Below, piece by piece: positions 31,956 to 43,669 of a stretch of 64,000 bases of DNA. The stretch is from contig NC_049566.1 of the NCBI RefSeq assembly GCF_013368755.1, positions 3,038,001 to 3,102,000 of the forward strand, written 5' to 3'. The notes under the pieces were generated by a model, which ran no database searches, had not been told where the DNA came from, and worked only from the letters and a program-made list of their open reading frames with translations. The translations under genes and the position numbers were made by a program. The stretch comes from Talaromyces rugulosus (lineage: Eukaryota > Ascomycota > Eurotiomycetes > Eurotiales > Trichocomaceae). Each line of letters opens with the position of its first letter. The stretch's first letter is position 1.

Positions 31956-33809
31956 TTAATCCTTATCCCTGCCGGGTCCCTGTTTCAACATATCTATAAT
32001 CATCGCCTGTGTTTGCTCCATAGAATTCAATCTCTCCGAGAACGAGTCGCGGATCTTCGAAAGCTCGGTGAGGAAATCTCGCTGCATTTCTTGTTTGAGT
32101 TCGTTTTTCAGTTTGGAGAGATCGGATACTGTGAGTGGAGAGGTAGTAGATGCTGGGGCGGATGTGTTGATATTGATGTTCTTGCTAGAGGGAGAGGAAG
32201 GCGAAGAAGATGATGACGATGATGATGGGATGGAGACGTGGTTTGTGGTAGTAGGAGAATGTGCTGTGTTGGTGGGTTCACCTGCTGGCTGTTCAACAGC
32301 AGCAGGAGATTTTTCTGTTGCTGTTTCTCCAGAAGTGCTGTTTTCAGGAACCTTTGCTACGCCGCTGACGGCGCTTGCTAGAGCAGCGACAATGGGTGAA
32401 GAGGAGGCTGCTTGTTTGTCGCCGCCTGCGGCAGCAGCAGCTTGTTCTAAATGCTTGTTGAGTTTGGAGAGCGTTTCCAGGACGGCTGATGTCACAGATG
32501 ATTCAGCAAGACCGCCGGAAGCTGCATTTTCAACACCTGACAATGGACGCTGCTGCGGTGGCGCATTAGGATGAGGAGGAGGAGGAAGCACAGAGGTTTG
32601 TGGACGCGGCTGCGGCGGTGGTGGAGGTCTCAAAGTATGCGGAGGATAGGGCAGCCCTGGCGCAGCTCCTGACTGGGGTGTTGGTGGACCATTACGAGGA
32701 GTATGAAACATTGTATCGTACCCAGCAGGCATTTTCACACCTGGCGGAGTGTAGAACTGAGGCTGTGGGATTGGCGAAGATGAAGCAGCATATTGAGAAT
32801 TCGCAGGCCGCCATCTTTGCGCAGACGCGTGCCATGGAGCAGGTCCCGGGGGCATTGGCGCTGTTCTCGGTGTTGCTACCCCCGTAGGAGGCACTTTTCT
32901 CTTCTTTGCAGACGCTGCTCGCGAGTCGCGAACCTCGATGCGCCGTTTTTCCGAAGCTTCAAACTTGGACCACACGGGGATGAATTCGTCGACGACCTTG
33001 CACAGGTCATCTGGATAGGAGTCGGTGGGGTTCTCCTCGTCAGAACGCTGCTTGATGCGCTGCTTGGTTACTTGCTCGACCTTGCGACGTACCGAATGCC
33101 ACGAGTATGGGCCGTTGATGTCGCGGCAGAATTCCTCGGTCACGGTTCGCCACCATTCGCACAATTTGCTGCGTTCGCCAAAGGTGGATTTGTACTTGTT
33201 GCAGATCTCGAACAGAACGACTTGTTCTCTGAAGTTGAGTCGTTTGCCGTAGTAAGTACGGTTTGCCTCAAGAATCACATGCTGCGAACTCCCGGGTTGA
33301 ACTGGGAATGACGGACCAGACGTTGCAGCAAGAGGACCGTTGGTGGAATTGTTGTTGTTGTCGTTATGACCATCATCAGCTGAAGTAGACGTCCCAACTG
33401 CAGGTTGATTATCACTAGCGGTATCCTGGATATCACCGCCCTCTGAAGCCTCGTCGTCTTCGGCGTTGTCGATATCGTCTCCTTCCTCTTCGCCGTCAGT
33501 CTGACTAGCCCGACTTTCAGAGCTGCGCTGCTCGTCACCAGGGGCGTCTGACATGTGGGTATCATCATTAGGGGAATTATCGTCATTATCGTCAACATCA
33601 ACATCAACAACTTCAGGCATGTTTGTCGTCTTTTGCTGGATTCCCGGAGATGTATTAGGTGTTTCCTTGGAGCGATTCCGTTGGAAGAAAGATGGCGCGC
33701 GCCACCGCAGTCCAGTGCCCTGAGCCTCTTTCTGTTGCTGAGATTCATTTGCAGGGGCTTTAGTGACGCCCATGACGCTGGATTTCCCTTCGCCTTGCCA
33801 AGGGAACAT
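31956..33809 (-). CDS. Uncharacterised protein with trihelix-like domain
   Basis: A single-exon frame of 617 residues from an ATG. Most of it is disordered: an acidic N-terminal stretch (about 65-165) rich in Asp, Glu and Ser, a Pro-rich middle (320-430), and Ser/Thr-rich runs near 520-560. One ordered region lies at about 180-300. It begins EANRTYYGKRLNFREQVVLF and contains WWRTVTEEFC, WHSVRRKVEQVTKQ and FIPVWSKFEASEKRR. The spaced tryptophans and helical pattern resemble Myb/SANT or trihelix DNA-binding domains. A short coiled coil ends the protein (ELKQEMQRDFLTELSKIRDS). This suggests a nuclear protein, perhaps a transcription or chromatin factor. The function is unknown and the domain name is inference. 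Confidence 0.72.
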   Translation of the reverse strand: MFPWQGEGKSSVMGVTKAPANESQQQKEAQGTGLRWRAPSFFQRNRSKETPNTSPGIQQKTTNMPEVVDVDVDDNDDNSPNDDTHMSDAPGDEQRSSESRASQTDGEEEGDDIDNAEDDEASEGGDIQDTASDNQPAVGTSTSADDGHNDNNNNSTNGPLAATSGPSFPVQPGSSQHVILEANRTYYGKRLNFREQVVLFEICNKYKSTFGERSKLCEWWRTVTEEFCRDINGPYSWHSVRRKVEQVTKQRIKQRSDEENPTDSYPDDLCKVVDEFIPVWSKFEASEKRRIEVRDSRAASAKKRKVPPTGVATPRTAPMPPGPAPWHASAQRWRPANSQYAASSSPIPQPQFYTPPGVKMPAGYDTMFHTPRNGPPTPQSGAAPGLPYPPHTLRPPPPPQPRPQTSVLPPPPHPNAPPQQRPLSGVENAASGGLAESSVTSAVLETLSKLNKHLEQAAAAAGGDKQAASSSPIVAALASAVSGVAKVPENSTSGETATEKSPAAVEQPAGEPTNTAHSPTTTNHVSIPSSSSSSSSPSSPSSKNININTSAPASTTSPLTVSDLSKLKNELKQEMQRDFLTELSKIRDSFSERLNSMEQTQAMIIDMLKQGPGRDKD

Positions 33810-34437
33810 CTTTTTTTTTTTTTTTAAAGCCCCAAAAAAATAGATTCCCTGTTGATCTTTTTAATTCTTTATTATTTCCTTATGTTCAGGTATTGAGAAG
33901 CCCGCCTTGCGATACCCTCGTAGTTGATAAAATTCGACAATATTTGCAGTCAATTTTAGAAATCAGACGAAATGAAAAATTCGCGCCGGTTACGAAAATA
34001 TTCTCAAGTGGGTCAAAAATGCGCTATCATGTACCTCTTATTGGTTGATACCTGCCAGCTCTGCAATTTACCAAACCTTGGCATGCGGGCACTTGACTGC
34101 GCAAAATTACGGTGATACACGGGTTTTCGTAAAATAGTAATAATAAATGACAAATAATACAGCATTATTGACTCTACCCCCATCATCTTATTATTAATTC
34201 TGATATAATTCAAGATTCATTCTTCCATTTTTATACAGTGTAGGTAAGCCTCATATAGTCCCAACGCCGGAAAAGCGACAAGACTTGAAAAAATTCGCTC
34301 TCGAATGCATATATCTCACAGACGAAAATCCATGCAGGAGCGGAGGAAAGACAAGAGAAAAAAAAAAGGCCTCAATAATACAGAGAAGAAATCCAACAGA
34401 ATTCTAGCGGATGAGTACAATAGTGGATTATGGTTAT
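33810..34437. other. Intergenic region
   Basis: 628 bp between the start of the trihelix-like gene and the uS4m stop. AT-rich with a T run at 33811-33825. Promoter plus 3' UTR; no gene seen. Confidence 0.45.
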
Positions 34438-35905
34438 TCACCTTCTGCGGAGATACCATACGAATGCTGGGGTCAGGATGCTGTCGCCAAAGGGACTGGG
34501 GACTTCTGAAAAGCCCGGACGAGCAACTGGGTGACGCAGATAAACGGCAGCGCAGATTTTGTGGTGCACCTCGAGATAGCGAGGAACAAAGGCAAAGGCC
34601 GCCATGTAGTCTCGCGGTCGCCAGGGCGTGGCATAAGGCTTGCTGGAATCAACCGGGTTGTCACGCATCTGCGCTAGCGCTTGCTTCAAAATGCCGACTT
34701 CTTCTTTTGAGAGTTCTGAAGTATCCAAGGACTCGGGGTCTTCGGTAGCCTTATTGAAAGCTTCTCTTAGTTGGCTGCTGGCAGCGTTGCTGGATTCTTC
34801 GTTGCGAGATTCTTGATGGGCCGGGGTCCGTTTTTGTTGTTCACCCTTGCTCTTTGTCGTGGCCACCTTCGCTTTAAGCCTACCCAGGAGCTCTGAGAAT
34901 TGATTTTCGAGACTGTCTGTTAAAATTGTACTCGTGGCAGATTTCGAAAGTACACTGCGGACCGATTTCTGGAATGAACGAAGCTCCTGTTTCTTCTTTG
35001 CCGGAAGGACGGTCTTTTCTCGCGACATGATGGTTTTTGCTTTGGTGAGAAGATCCTTCAAAGACTCCTTGGCCTGTTCTTTCTCCTCTTGTTCTGTCAA
35101 TTCTTCCGGTTTCGTCTCTTCCTTGGCTTTCTTGGTTTCGTCTTCACCGGTAGCTTTCTTCGCAAGACGTCCCTCTCGGCGCTCGATTTTATTCTTGGGT
35201 GCTCCTGTAGCGAACATGACACGTTCCGGTTCTACCTGAAAGAGATCGCCAGGGTTGAGAAGATAACCAGGGAGTCGCATCTAGTAGATGAGACGAATTA
35301 GTGAGAGCACCTTTATATGAGCAATAAAGTATCAAGTACCTTCTTCCCATTGACAGTTACCGCGCCGTGCACGACAAACTGCCGTGCCTGTCTGGCGCTA
35401 CTTGCTAGCATAGCTCTGAAGATAGCAACATCTAACCGCCGCTCCATAGGGGCAAAAGTCATCTGTGTATATGGCGTTCGCGGCACAGGCCGGCTCTTGC
35501 CCAGCCCAGAACCACGACCAGCGGAAATCACGGAACCATCGTCCGTGGCAAGGTTGCGAGGGTTCATGGGCACCACGCTGCGCAGACGGCGCGAGAACAT
35601 GCGAGTCCATTGACTCTCGCGGATCTGTTCACCGTGGTATGCTCGAGATATAGATTTGGCAGCCCATTTCTGCTGGAAAAAGGTCCTGTTGGCGGTCGGC
35701 GGCTGGCGATATCGGTGCAGGTTATACAGGTTGTATTTGCTCCATGACTGGCGGATTTTCTGCAGTATCAAAAATATTTCTCGGGTCAGTTGATGTGTAC
35801 TCAGGGGGGGTGGAAGAATGACAGCAAAATAAAAGATGATGTAGAAATAAGTAAAGGACATGTACTTACGGCCTTGCTCAAAGGCGTTGTGGCCCTGTTC
35901 CTCAT
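34438..35905 (-). CDS. nam9: Mitochondrial ribosomal protein uS4m (Nam9)
   Basis: Exons 35870-35905, 35340-35759 and 34438-35280 (432 residues). Exon 1 codes only 12 residues ([12 protein letters not shown]) and joins to [16 protein letters not shown], a sequence typical of the fungal protein. The S4 RNA-binding domain is [20 protein letters not shown] followed by [14 protein letters not shown], then across intron 2 [17 protein letters not shown] charged, Lys/Glu-rich coiled-coil segment (about 220-330) and a conserved C-terminal block ([20 protein letters not shown]) are fungal extensions. It belongs to the small mitoribosomal subunit. All joins are phase 0. Bacterial S4 is about half this length. 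Confidence 0.93.
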
Positions 35906-36630
35906 GGTTGGCAGCAGCAATTGACGTCCAGCACAAGCTCCTGTCGTCTCTGCTGCTTCCGCGGACCTTGCCAAATCTTCAAAAACAGCAAACTCGCAGC
36001 CGGCGTGTCATGTGACCAATGTTTGCGCTGTTTGCCACTGCTGCTAAACTATGCAAACTCGGCGGAAACATGCGCTAAGCCACTAGCGCGATACGGGGAG
36101 CATAAATACCGCGTCCTCCCTCCGTCCTTTTGGTTTTTTTTTTTTCTTTCTTTTCTTCATACTTACCTTGTTTGGGTGGCTGCGATCAAAAAGGCGGTCC
36201 ACCACAAGTTGGTCCCTGCATTGCACATCGCGGAGGACTGGTTTGTCCAACGGCCTTCGGGTCTTTGGCAGGCGTATTCTTTGGCTCACCTCCACTATGT
36301 GGTACTTATTCTTTTCATCAATGCCTTGGCCTTGCGCGAGGGTTTGGAGAAGAGAGAAATGTATTCGTAGCTTGTACTTGATAGAACTTTAGGAATAGTA
36401 GGCTGTCTACACTCTAGATTGTTGACACGAACATGTTTCTGTGTTTAGCGCAGTGCAAACATGGTGTCTCGAAGTTGGAGCTCTTGCTTGACGTCAATCA
36501 CATGTTTATCAGTAAGAAGCTTCTATTGCCTCCTAGATGCCTTCTATTTTACACAAGTCTTAGTTAGCTGCAGCAATGTATTTCATTCACATTAATATTA
36601 TTATAGTTCCGAAGAATATTTATTTATGTC
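35906..36630. other. Intergenic region
   Basis: 725 bp between the uS4m start and the ATRIP stop. Open frames here (for example 35921-36370) lack a credible start and domain. No gene is called. Confidence 0.45.
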
Positions 36631-38949
36631 TTAACTAATCTGCGAAGCTTCCCTGCCACTCAAAAAAGCCGACTGGTTCGGAAAAGCTTCGAAAAGGGCC
36701 TCCGCTTCCTCGGGACTCATGTCTTCTTCCTCCAGCAACTGACGCGCCATCTCCATGGTTTCCTCTGATATGCCAGACTCCAAGAATTGCCCTTCGCTAA
36801 AAGCTAGTCGCGACAAAACAAGCCGATGCTTTTGTCTCGCGCCGCTCAGTCGCGATAATCCCCGCGTGAGATCCTGGCCACCTCCCTTTCGAATAAGTTC
36901 GTATATCAGATGCATTTCTCGGTTGACGAGCGCTGTTCGCAGATTATGTTCTGGTCGGAGAGTGTACAAACAGTCCATATCTTCGTACATTCTGCGGAAA
37001 AGCCGCGGAAGAACCAGCTCGTGAGAGAGGATCACATTCTGGCTGGGACCTTTTTCAATATCCGAGTTGTAGAATGTCAACATCTCCAGGAATGATAAAA
37101 TCTCCATATGCATCTGGCAAATTTGCGAAGGAAGGTACTCTTCGGCGCCTTCATCCGGATTAACACGCTCCGTGAGCAAGCTCGTTGCGCGTTCGATAAA
37201 GTGCTGCTCAACCTGCCTCTGCTCTGCCTCCGAGGGCTGGATAGTCCCGAACGCGCCTGGGCGAAGACTGGTCGATAATATCCTTAGAATGAGAATGATA
37301 TCCTGTAACGGTTGGTGCGCATTCAAGGACATCAACAATATGTCGAAATGTACGTTCCCCCAGAGCGCCTCGTACGATTCGTCATCCTGTTGGCATGCCA
37401 GTGCCAAGAGATACAGTATCTCCAAAGCCTTGGTAGAGTCGACTTTTTCCTCCAGCAACTTGCGTGGAGTTCTTCGGCTTTCGCCTTTTGTTTTGGACGA
37501 GACCGGTGAATGTTCAAACCGAGGAACAGCGTTGACCAAGACCGAGTTTTGAATGGCAAGAGTTAGATGGCCGGCAAGCTTCGGACCAATCGTATACAAG
37601 TCTAGTAATAGTATAAATTCAATAGAAGCCATGAATAGTGGCACTGGCTCATAAAACTTTTCCGTCAAGGCACGTTTCCACAAATCAACCAGGCAAATTG
37701 CGTAGTTCACGGCGTAGTTGGCTGATGTTGCACGCATTTTCTCTAGCACGACAGAAGATATCTTTTTTGTAGGATCGGAGGGAAACGTTATGCGGGCCAT
37801 CACTTCAAAATCAGGTTCTGTATTCGGAGGTGTTTTGTGATTGAGGATCCGCGACATGTAGCGCATGCTGGAATTGTCGTCTCTCTCTAGCACATCGGTC
37901 TTCTTGTTGGTGGTTTCATCGTTCAAAGGCGGGCTGCCAGCTTCAACGGGCATGTTGTTCGCCGGACTCAGCTGAAGGGAAGGCATTGGCACCGGGGCAT
38001 CGCTGGCCTTCCTTTTCCGCTTCCCTTGTGCAGACGGCGTTCCTCTTTTCGATCGGCCGCCAGATGATTTAGTAGGGGATGCCATCCCGATTTCATCGTC
38101 GTCGAACCCATCTCGATAGGGCAGTGTCCGCTGCTTCCGAGGCGTCGAAGGTGCATTTTTCTCTTCGGCTTGTTTTCTGACTCGCAAATTATTCACCCGT
38201 AACGCTTCTCCCCGTAGCTCATCTCGCAGGAACAGATTTTCTGTCTGGAGTCTTTGCCTGTCGTCAGTCGCAGCTTGCTGCGCTCCTTGGTTTTTGGCAG
38301 TCTGTTCAGCTAGCTGGGCTCTCAGACTAGAAATTGTTCGCTCGTATTCTCGTTCTTGGTTGGCAAGTTTCGCCCTTAGAATGGCGACTTCGCCCGATTT
38401 TTTGGTTGCATCGTCCTTGGCGGAAGCAATCTCTTGCATGGTCGACTCATGGTTGCGTGAAATCTGCCTATAATGTCAGCCAAGCCGATCAGCAAACCCT
38501 TTCCCAAATCTCACCTCTTCGATCCTGGTTCTTAATACCTGCTCCTCCACGACTATATTTGATCTTTGGGTAGGCCGAGCAAACTGCTGTGCATTGGCTG
38601 TAGCTATAGCTATAGCTTGATAGTTTCCAGACTGTGCATCACTCGAACCAAAACCTGTCAAATTCTCGACATGTTGGTTGTTGTTGTCGTTGTTGTCTTC
38701 CAAGATCTCGGCGTCCCAGTCTCCAAGGTCGGTGTTTTCGTAGAGACTGGACGCTTGGCGCCGCAGAGGCACGGGTTTCAAGAGCGACGCTCCATTGAAC
38801 GCACTCACATTCCTCCGGGGAACGACATCAGCGAGCTGACTTCGTGGTGCCTGGGTGGCCTGCCAGGCACCCTGCTCGAGCTCCAGAAGCTCGCCTGCGG
38901 GGAGAGAATCGAAACCGTCGTCAGAGAACCCGTCGTCGCTACTGTCCAT
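36631..38949 (-). CDS. uvsD: DNA-damage checkpoint protein ATRIP/UvsD-like
   Basis: Exons 38515-38949 and 36631-38463 (755 residues). ATRIP homologues (Rad26 in fission yeast, UvsD in A. nidulans) bind the ATR kinase and bring it to RPA-coated single-stranded DNA. The acidic N-terminus MDSSDDGFSDDGFDSLPAGE resembles the RPA-contacting region. A coiled coil follows (EISRNHESTM, AILRAKLANQEREYERTIS), needed for dimerisation in the family. A basic linker has GKRKRKASD, a likely nuclear signal. The C-terminal 450 residues are helical repeats. The frame is open upstream of 38949 to a Met at 39240, but MDSSDD is the natural start. The intron ends at GGCAG after a closer ATAG. It is divergent from the CDP-DAG synthase gene. 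Confidence 0.83.
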
Positions 38950-39366
38950 GCCCCCGATCGGACGGCTGCCATGAGACGATGGCTTCCTGGACTGGCGCGT
39001 TGGAGGTGAAATTGTCAGGTTGGGGAGAGGGTTAATTAACTGGGAGGCTGTGCCCAAGGCTGCATTGTTTTGGTTGCTGCGATCGACTGGATCGGGCCAG
39101 TAGCAGGAGTAGAGAGTCCCAGGCCTGCGGGGAGCAACCCTAGTGCCAAGCCCCGGCGTCATGTGCGACTGACGTCGGCTCCGCAAGCATGGAAAGTCTG
39201 CTCTCAGTTCTCCGCTGCTAACGACACCACTTCTCCTCACACCTCCTTTTTTCTACCTCGCACACCAACCGAACTTGTCGCTCGCTCTTTAAACTCCGCC
39301 AGTCCGATACCTCCAAGGAAAAGCAACTTCGAAGTGGGCGCTGGGTCAGGTTTTATCGCTGCAACG
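38950..39366. promoter_or_regulatory. Bidirectional promoter of uvsD-like and cds1
   Basis: 417 bp between two divergent start codons. The plus-strand part near 39225-39310 is pyrimidine-rich and leads to the cds1 start. Shared regulation is possible but not shown. Confidence 0.5.
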
Positions 39367-40889
39367 ATGGGTCGAAGGAATGTCAGGTTTCCGCACCGCT
39401 CAAACGGCGACGCGCGACGACCGAGCTTCTCAGAGATGAGCGATGGCCCATCTGATCCTGGCAGTCCAACACGGACTGGGAATCAGGCGGTATCAGAAGC
39501 TATTGCAGAGGAGGCAAGTTGACGCGCTCTCGGACAACAAGCCAGCCTGTGTTAACCTGGTTTTTTTTTTAATTTAGAAAACGGATCCCCCGGCTGTCTC
39601 GGACTATGAGAAGAAGAAGGCCACATTCATCACTCGCACAATATGGACGTTTGTCATGATTGCTGGATTCTTCAGCGCCCTTTTGTCGGGCCACATCTAC
39701 TTGATTGCTATTGTGACGGCTATTCAGATCGTGTCCTTCAAGGAAGTCATTGCTATCGCCAACGTCCCTAGTAAAGATAGGAACCTGCGCTTCACGAAAT
39801 CTCTCAACTGGTATTTTCTGGCCACGACAATGTACTTTCTATACGGAGAGAGCGTGCTCTACTACTTCAAGCATATACTCTTGGTGGATAAAGTGCTTCT
39901 GCCTTTTGCAACTCACCATCGATTCCTAAGCTTCATGCTCTACGTTATGGGTAAGTGACAACCTCCAAGATGCCACCGACAAGTTGCAGCTAACAACTTT
40001 TTCAGGTTTCGTTTTTTTTGTGGCTACGTTGCAAAAAGGTCACTACCGTTTCCAATTCACCCAATTCGCGTGGACTCATATGGCGCTTTACCTTATTGTC
40101 GTCCAAGCCCATTTCATCATGAACAATATTTTTGAGGGCATGATCTGGTTTTTCTTGCCAGCATCGCTTGTCATTACTAACGACATTTTCGCTTACGTTT
40201 GCGGTATCACGTTCGGACGGACACAGCTAATCAAGCTGTCCCCGAAGAAGACTGTCGAGGGCTTTATCGGAGCCTGGGTCTGCACCATTATTTTCGGCTA
40301 TTTCATGACCAACATCTTGGTGCGATACAAGTACTTCATTTGCCCCGTCACGGACCTTGGTTCCAGCATTCTCACCGGTCTGGAATGCACGCCGAACCCG
40401 GTCTTTATTCCCCAGACGTACACTCTTCCCGACTGGCCCCTTTTGCCAAAAACCATTGATATTGCGCCAATGCAATTCCACATCCTCGTGTTTGCGACCT
40501 TTTCATCTCTGATCGCGCCCTTTGGAGGGTTCTTTGCGTCTGGCCTGAAGCGGACCTTTAAAATCAAAGACTTTGGAGAATCCATTCCCGGACATGGCGG
40601 CATCACAGACCGCATGGACTGTCAGTTTATCATGGGATTTTTCTCGTTTATGTATTACCATAGTTTCATCGCCTTGCACAAGGCGAGCGTTGGAGATGTC
40701 ATTGAGACTGCCATTACCGGATTGACACCGGAAGAGCAGTATGAAGTTGTCCGTGGTCTCGGCAAGTACCTGTACAACCAGGGTATCGTCTCGGAAAATG
40801 TGAGTCTCTTTTCACTTCTTTCTTTTATAAGCAAATGCTGACAAGCCCAGATTCTTGAATGTCTTAATGGTGATCTTCTGAGACGATAG
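39367..40889 (+). CDS. cds1: CDP-diacylglycerol synthase
   Basis: Exons 39367-39513, 39578-39950, 40006-40799 and 40851-40889 (450 residues, close to yeast Cds1). The enzyme makes CDP-diacylglycerol from phosphatidate and CTP, the branch point to phosphatidylinositol, phosphatidylserine and cardiolipin, in the ER membrane. A disordered N-terminus precedes several membrane helices (FVMIAGFFSALLSGHIYLIA, IVVQAHFIMNNIFEGMIWFF). KLSPKKTVEGFIGA and DFGESIPGHGGITDRMDCQF are family signatures. Intron 1 (39514-39577) has a GC donor, GAG|GCAAGT. The only GT alternative, four bases on, breaks the frame. The last exon codes ILECLNGDLLRR. Confidence 0.95.
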
Positions 40890-41598
40890 ACCAGCTATGA
40901 AACCACCTATCGCTCTTTTCGTGATGAATTAAAAAAAAAGATCTTCTTTTCTCCTCCCTCTGTCGAAACATGAGTAATTGTGTATTGGCATTTTATCCAT
41001 CTACTACAGCATTCGCACGTATGACCTCATCATTCATTTTAGGCTCACAGCTTCGAAAATTAACAAGCCTTAGCGACTGTTTTCTTTTTTGCCCAAGATC
41101 ATGATTGTGGCTGTCAAATTATGACCAAAAAATTTTATTTTTTAATGCCCAGAATTTGTTCTTCAACCTTCCTTTTAATGAGGCTGCCGTTCTATGGAGA
41201 GAAGGGTTTTTTTTCTTTTCTATTTTTGGGTGTCTTGGGAATGTTTTTGGGAGGGTTTTTGACCAATGGTCTATTCAACGTTGAAGTTTTTTTCTACATT
41301 GATATAAACATGATATTTGATGTCAATTGATGAGCTACCTACCGTCTGTTGCTGTTGCTAGTCATGTGTAGCTGTGGCACATATATGAAGTTGCTTTAGT
41401 ATATAAAATTTAATGCATGACTTTTTTTTTTCAATATTCGGTTCTTCTACTCTTTTCAATGTTTTCTCAGACTTGAATTATCTACAACGCCGATGAAATG
41501 ACAACAAGGGTATCACACACATACACACAAAAAGCACCTGAACACGGCCTGATACAGAGGGGGAAAAAACATTCAACAGTTTTGATAGTAGTCTCAAT
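40890..41598. other. Convergent 3' intergenic region
   Basis: 709 bp between the ends of cds1 and the Ctk2-like gene. T-rich and AT-rich; no gene seen. Confidence 0.5.
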
Positions 41599-43163
41599 CT
41601 ACTCCTCGGCAACTTCGTGCATTTCATCCTTGAAATACGACGAAACGGCTCTCTTCTCAGCATCGGCACGCTCCGGGTCGAGCATGAAACGCACAGTGCC
41701 GTCTCGGGCACGATCGCTGGATCCGAGACGTTCACCGTTTGCTGAGATTGGGGTGAGTGGGTTGGCGAGAGGGAGGTCTGCTGCTGCATCTTTGGCTTTG
41801 GCTTTGTTGGGGCCGTGAGGATGTTGTTGCTTGTTGCCGCCGTGTTGTTTGCCGTTTGGCATGTTCGCTTGTTTCTGGTTGTTGAGATTTGCATGTTTGC
41901 TGTTTTTCCAGTTGGTGAAGCGCGGCAGTTGGTTATCTTCTGCTTCCTTGTTGAGTGGGATGCGGATTGCTAGAAAGGCTTCGACGGGGAAGTCGGGTCC
42001 AACGACAGTGCTAGCGCGATCGTTGATATACAGATCGAGCAAGTCCAGGAGTGTTTCTGATTATATTCATCAGTGAGATCAAGAAGAAAAAAAAAAAAAG
42101 GAATTTTGAGTCTAACTCACCCATGACTTCTGCCCGTCCCACCTGCCATTTGTCATAGTCTCGACCGGCCTCGACGTCCTCCAACCCAGCGCCAATCAGA
42201 CGAGAGGCCAGCTCAAGACAGGCATACGCCATAGCACCCGTCGTCTGTTTCAACGGGGCAAAAGTTCGGTAAAGGTCTAGGGAGATGCAATAGGCAACGC
42301 CTCCAACCTCGTCCTCTTTCTTGATGCTGTGCTGCTTCGCCAACTTGACGAGCAGCTTTTGGGGGTGCCGGTTTCGAAAGTCGAAGCCAGAGGCTTCTAG
42401 CATTAATCTTTCTAGGATTATGATGCCTCTGTGCTGTTGGTCGAAGATCTGGAATATGTCGTGTTAAAGGAGAAACTCACAATGTTTAGAGAATGGAGTT
42501 GCTTACTGTGTCATCAGGAGATACCTGCTCAGACGGCGACCTGTTCAAATTGTATGCAGCGCATACTATGTCTCGAGACTTTTTGAGCGTGTCCTCAATT
42601 TTGCACGCAGTGAAAAGCGCTGCAGCTGCGGCATCCTTATCATCTGGTCAGCTACGACGGACGAGGCTACGTGGAGTTGGCGAAAACATACCATATAATT
42701 GTACTGGCCGTCAGGATGAACCAGTCTGAACTTGTGGTAATACACACACGCAGTGTTGTATGTACGAACAGGCCTGATGCAACAGAGTCAGCGACAAAAA
42801 GCCTTTAGTGGGTAATGCAACTTACAGTCGAAGCGCTTTGCGCACATTGTCAATCCAGGTCACGCCCAGAATGCGAATGCTATCTTCTCGCCGCGGGTCC
42901 ACGGCCAACGCAGCAAGGCATTCCTGGATCGTGTGCTCAAATACATACGGTTTGGCGACCTGGATGAACGATGGATGCGGTAGAATTGGCTGCATCGCCC
43001 TAGGTCCTCGTGGCGGCTCAAAGGCTTTCGAGTCTGCCTCGGGACGCGAAGGAGGGCCATTTCGGGCGGATGGATGGTGGTTGTTGTTGTTATGATTGTT
43101 GTTGTGATTATGGTTATGGTTATTGTGATTTCCCCTTCTGGGTCGCTGCTGGTTGCCTGCCAT
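41599..43163 (-). CDS. ctk2: CTDK-I cyclin subunit Ctk2-like
   Basis: Exons 42826-43163, 42692-42773, 42507-42635, 42121-42448 and 41599-42056 (444 residues). Ctk2 is the cyclin partner of the kinase Ctk1, which phosphorylates the C-terminal domain of RNA polymerase II. After a low-complexity Asn/His N-terminus, the cyclin box reads FIQVAKPYVFEHTIQECLAA, then TWIDNVRKALRLPVRTYNTA and YYHKFRLVH, across introns to DAAAAALFTACKIEDTLKKS and IFDQQHRGIIILERLMLEAS. The second box has VGGVAYCISLDLYRTFAPLK. The C-terminal tail is basic and disordered. The four introns are 51-64 nt and all joins are in frame. Cyclin K or Bur2-like naming is the alternative. Confidence 0.86.
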
Positions 43164-43669
43164 CTTGACTTTTGAGATGCTGGCTGCGTGGTGGTGAAGG
43201 CAGAATGCAGAATGCAGTTAGCCCGCTCGCTGAACTTGCTTTGCGGCCCGTGCGGATAGCTTATTCAGTATTGAAAAAAACACACGAATATGTATTTTAT
43301 TTTGTAATTACATACAGTGATTAGCTTTTACATAATTAATACATCAAAATAAATTCCATAATATCTAGAGCAGTCATCTTGCAGGTGTAGTGAACACCAG
43401 TGAGAGGCTCACTATGTATGTACTTACTATTCGGGTTAGAGTCTGTGTGGATGAACTTTATTCCGGGCGAAATAATTATTTATGAGAATCGCTCATTTGA
43501 CTGTTCGTTTCCACTGTTCCAGCAAGCTAATCAGACTTGACGTGCAATCTGCACTAACCAAAAGAAGCTACAGCGAGAACGTTATTACAGCAGTGCCTTT
43601 TCATTGGCTGATTGTCATTGCTTCAAGGGACCTCCTGTCCCGACTTTCCTTAAACAACAGCACTTCGCC
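43164..43669. other. Divergent intergenic region
   Basis: 506 bp between divergent starts of the Ctk2-like gene and the APH-like gene. AT-rich around 43270-43370; presumably contains both promoters. Confidence 0.45.

Noticed and set aside
35921..36370. 149-codon frame on the plus strand
   Set aside because: No credible start codon, hydrophobic stretch from a T-rich run, and a competing frame on the same strand. No family seen.
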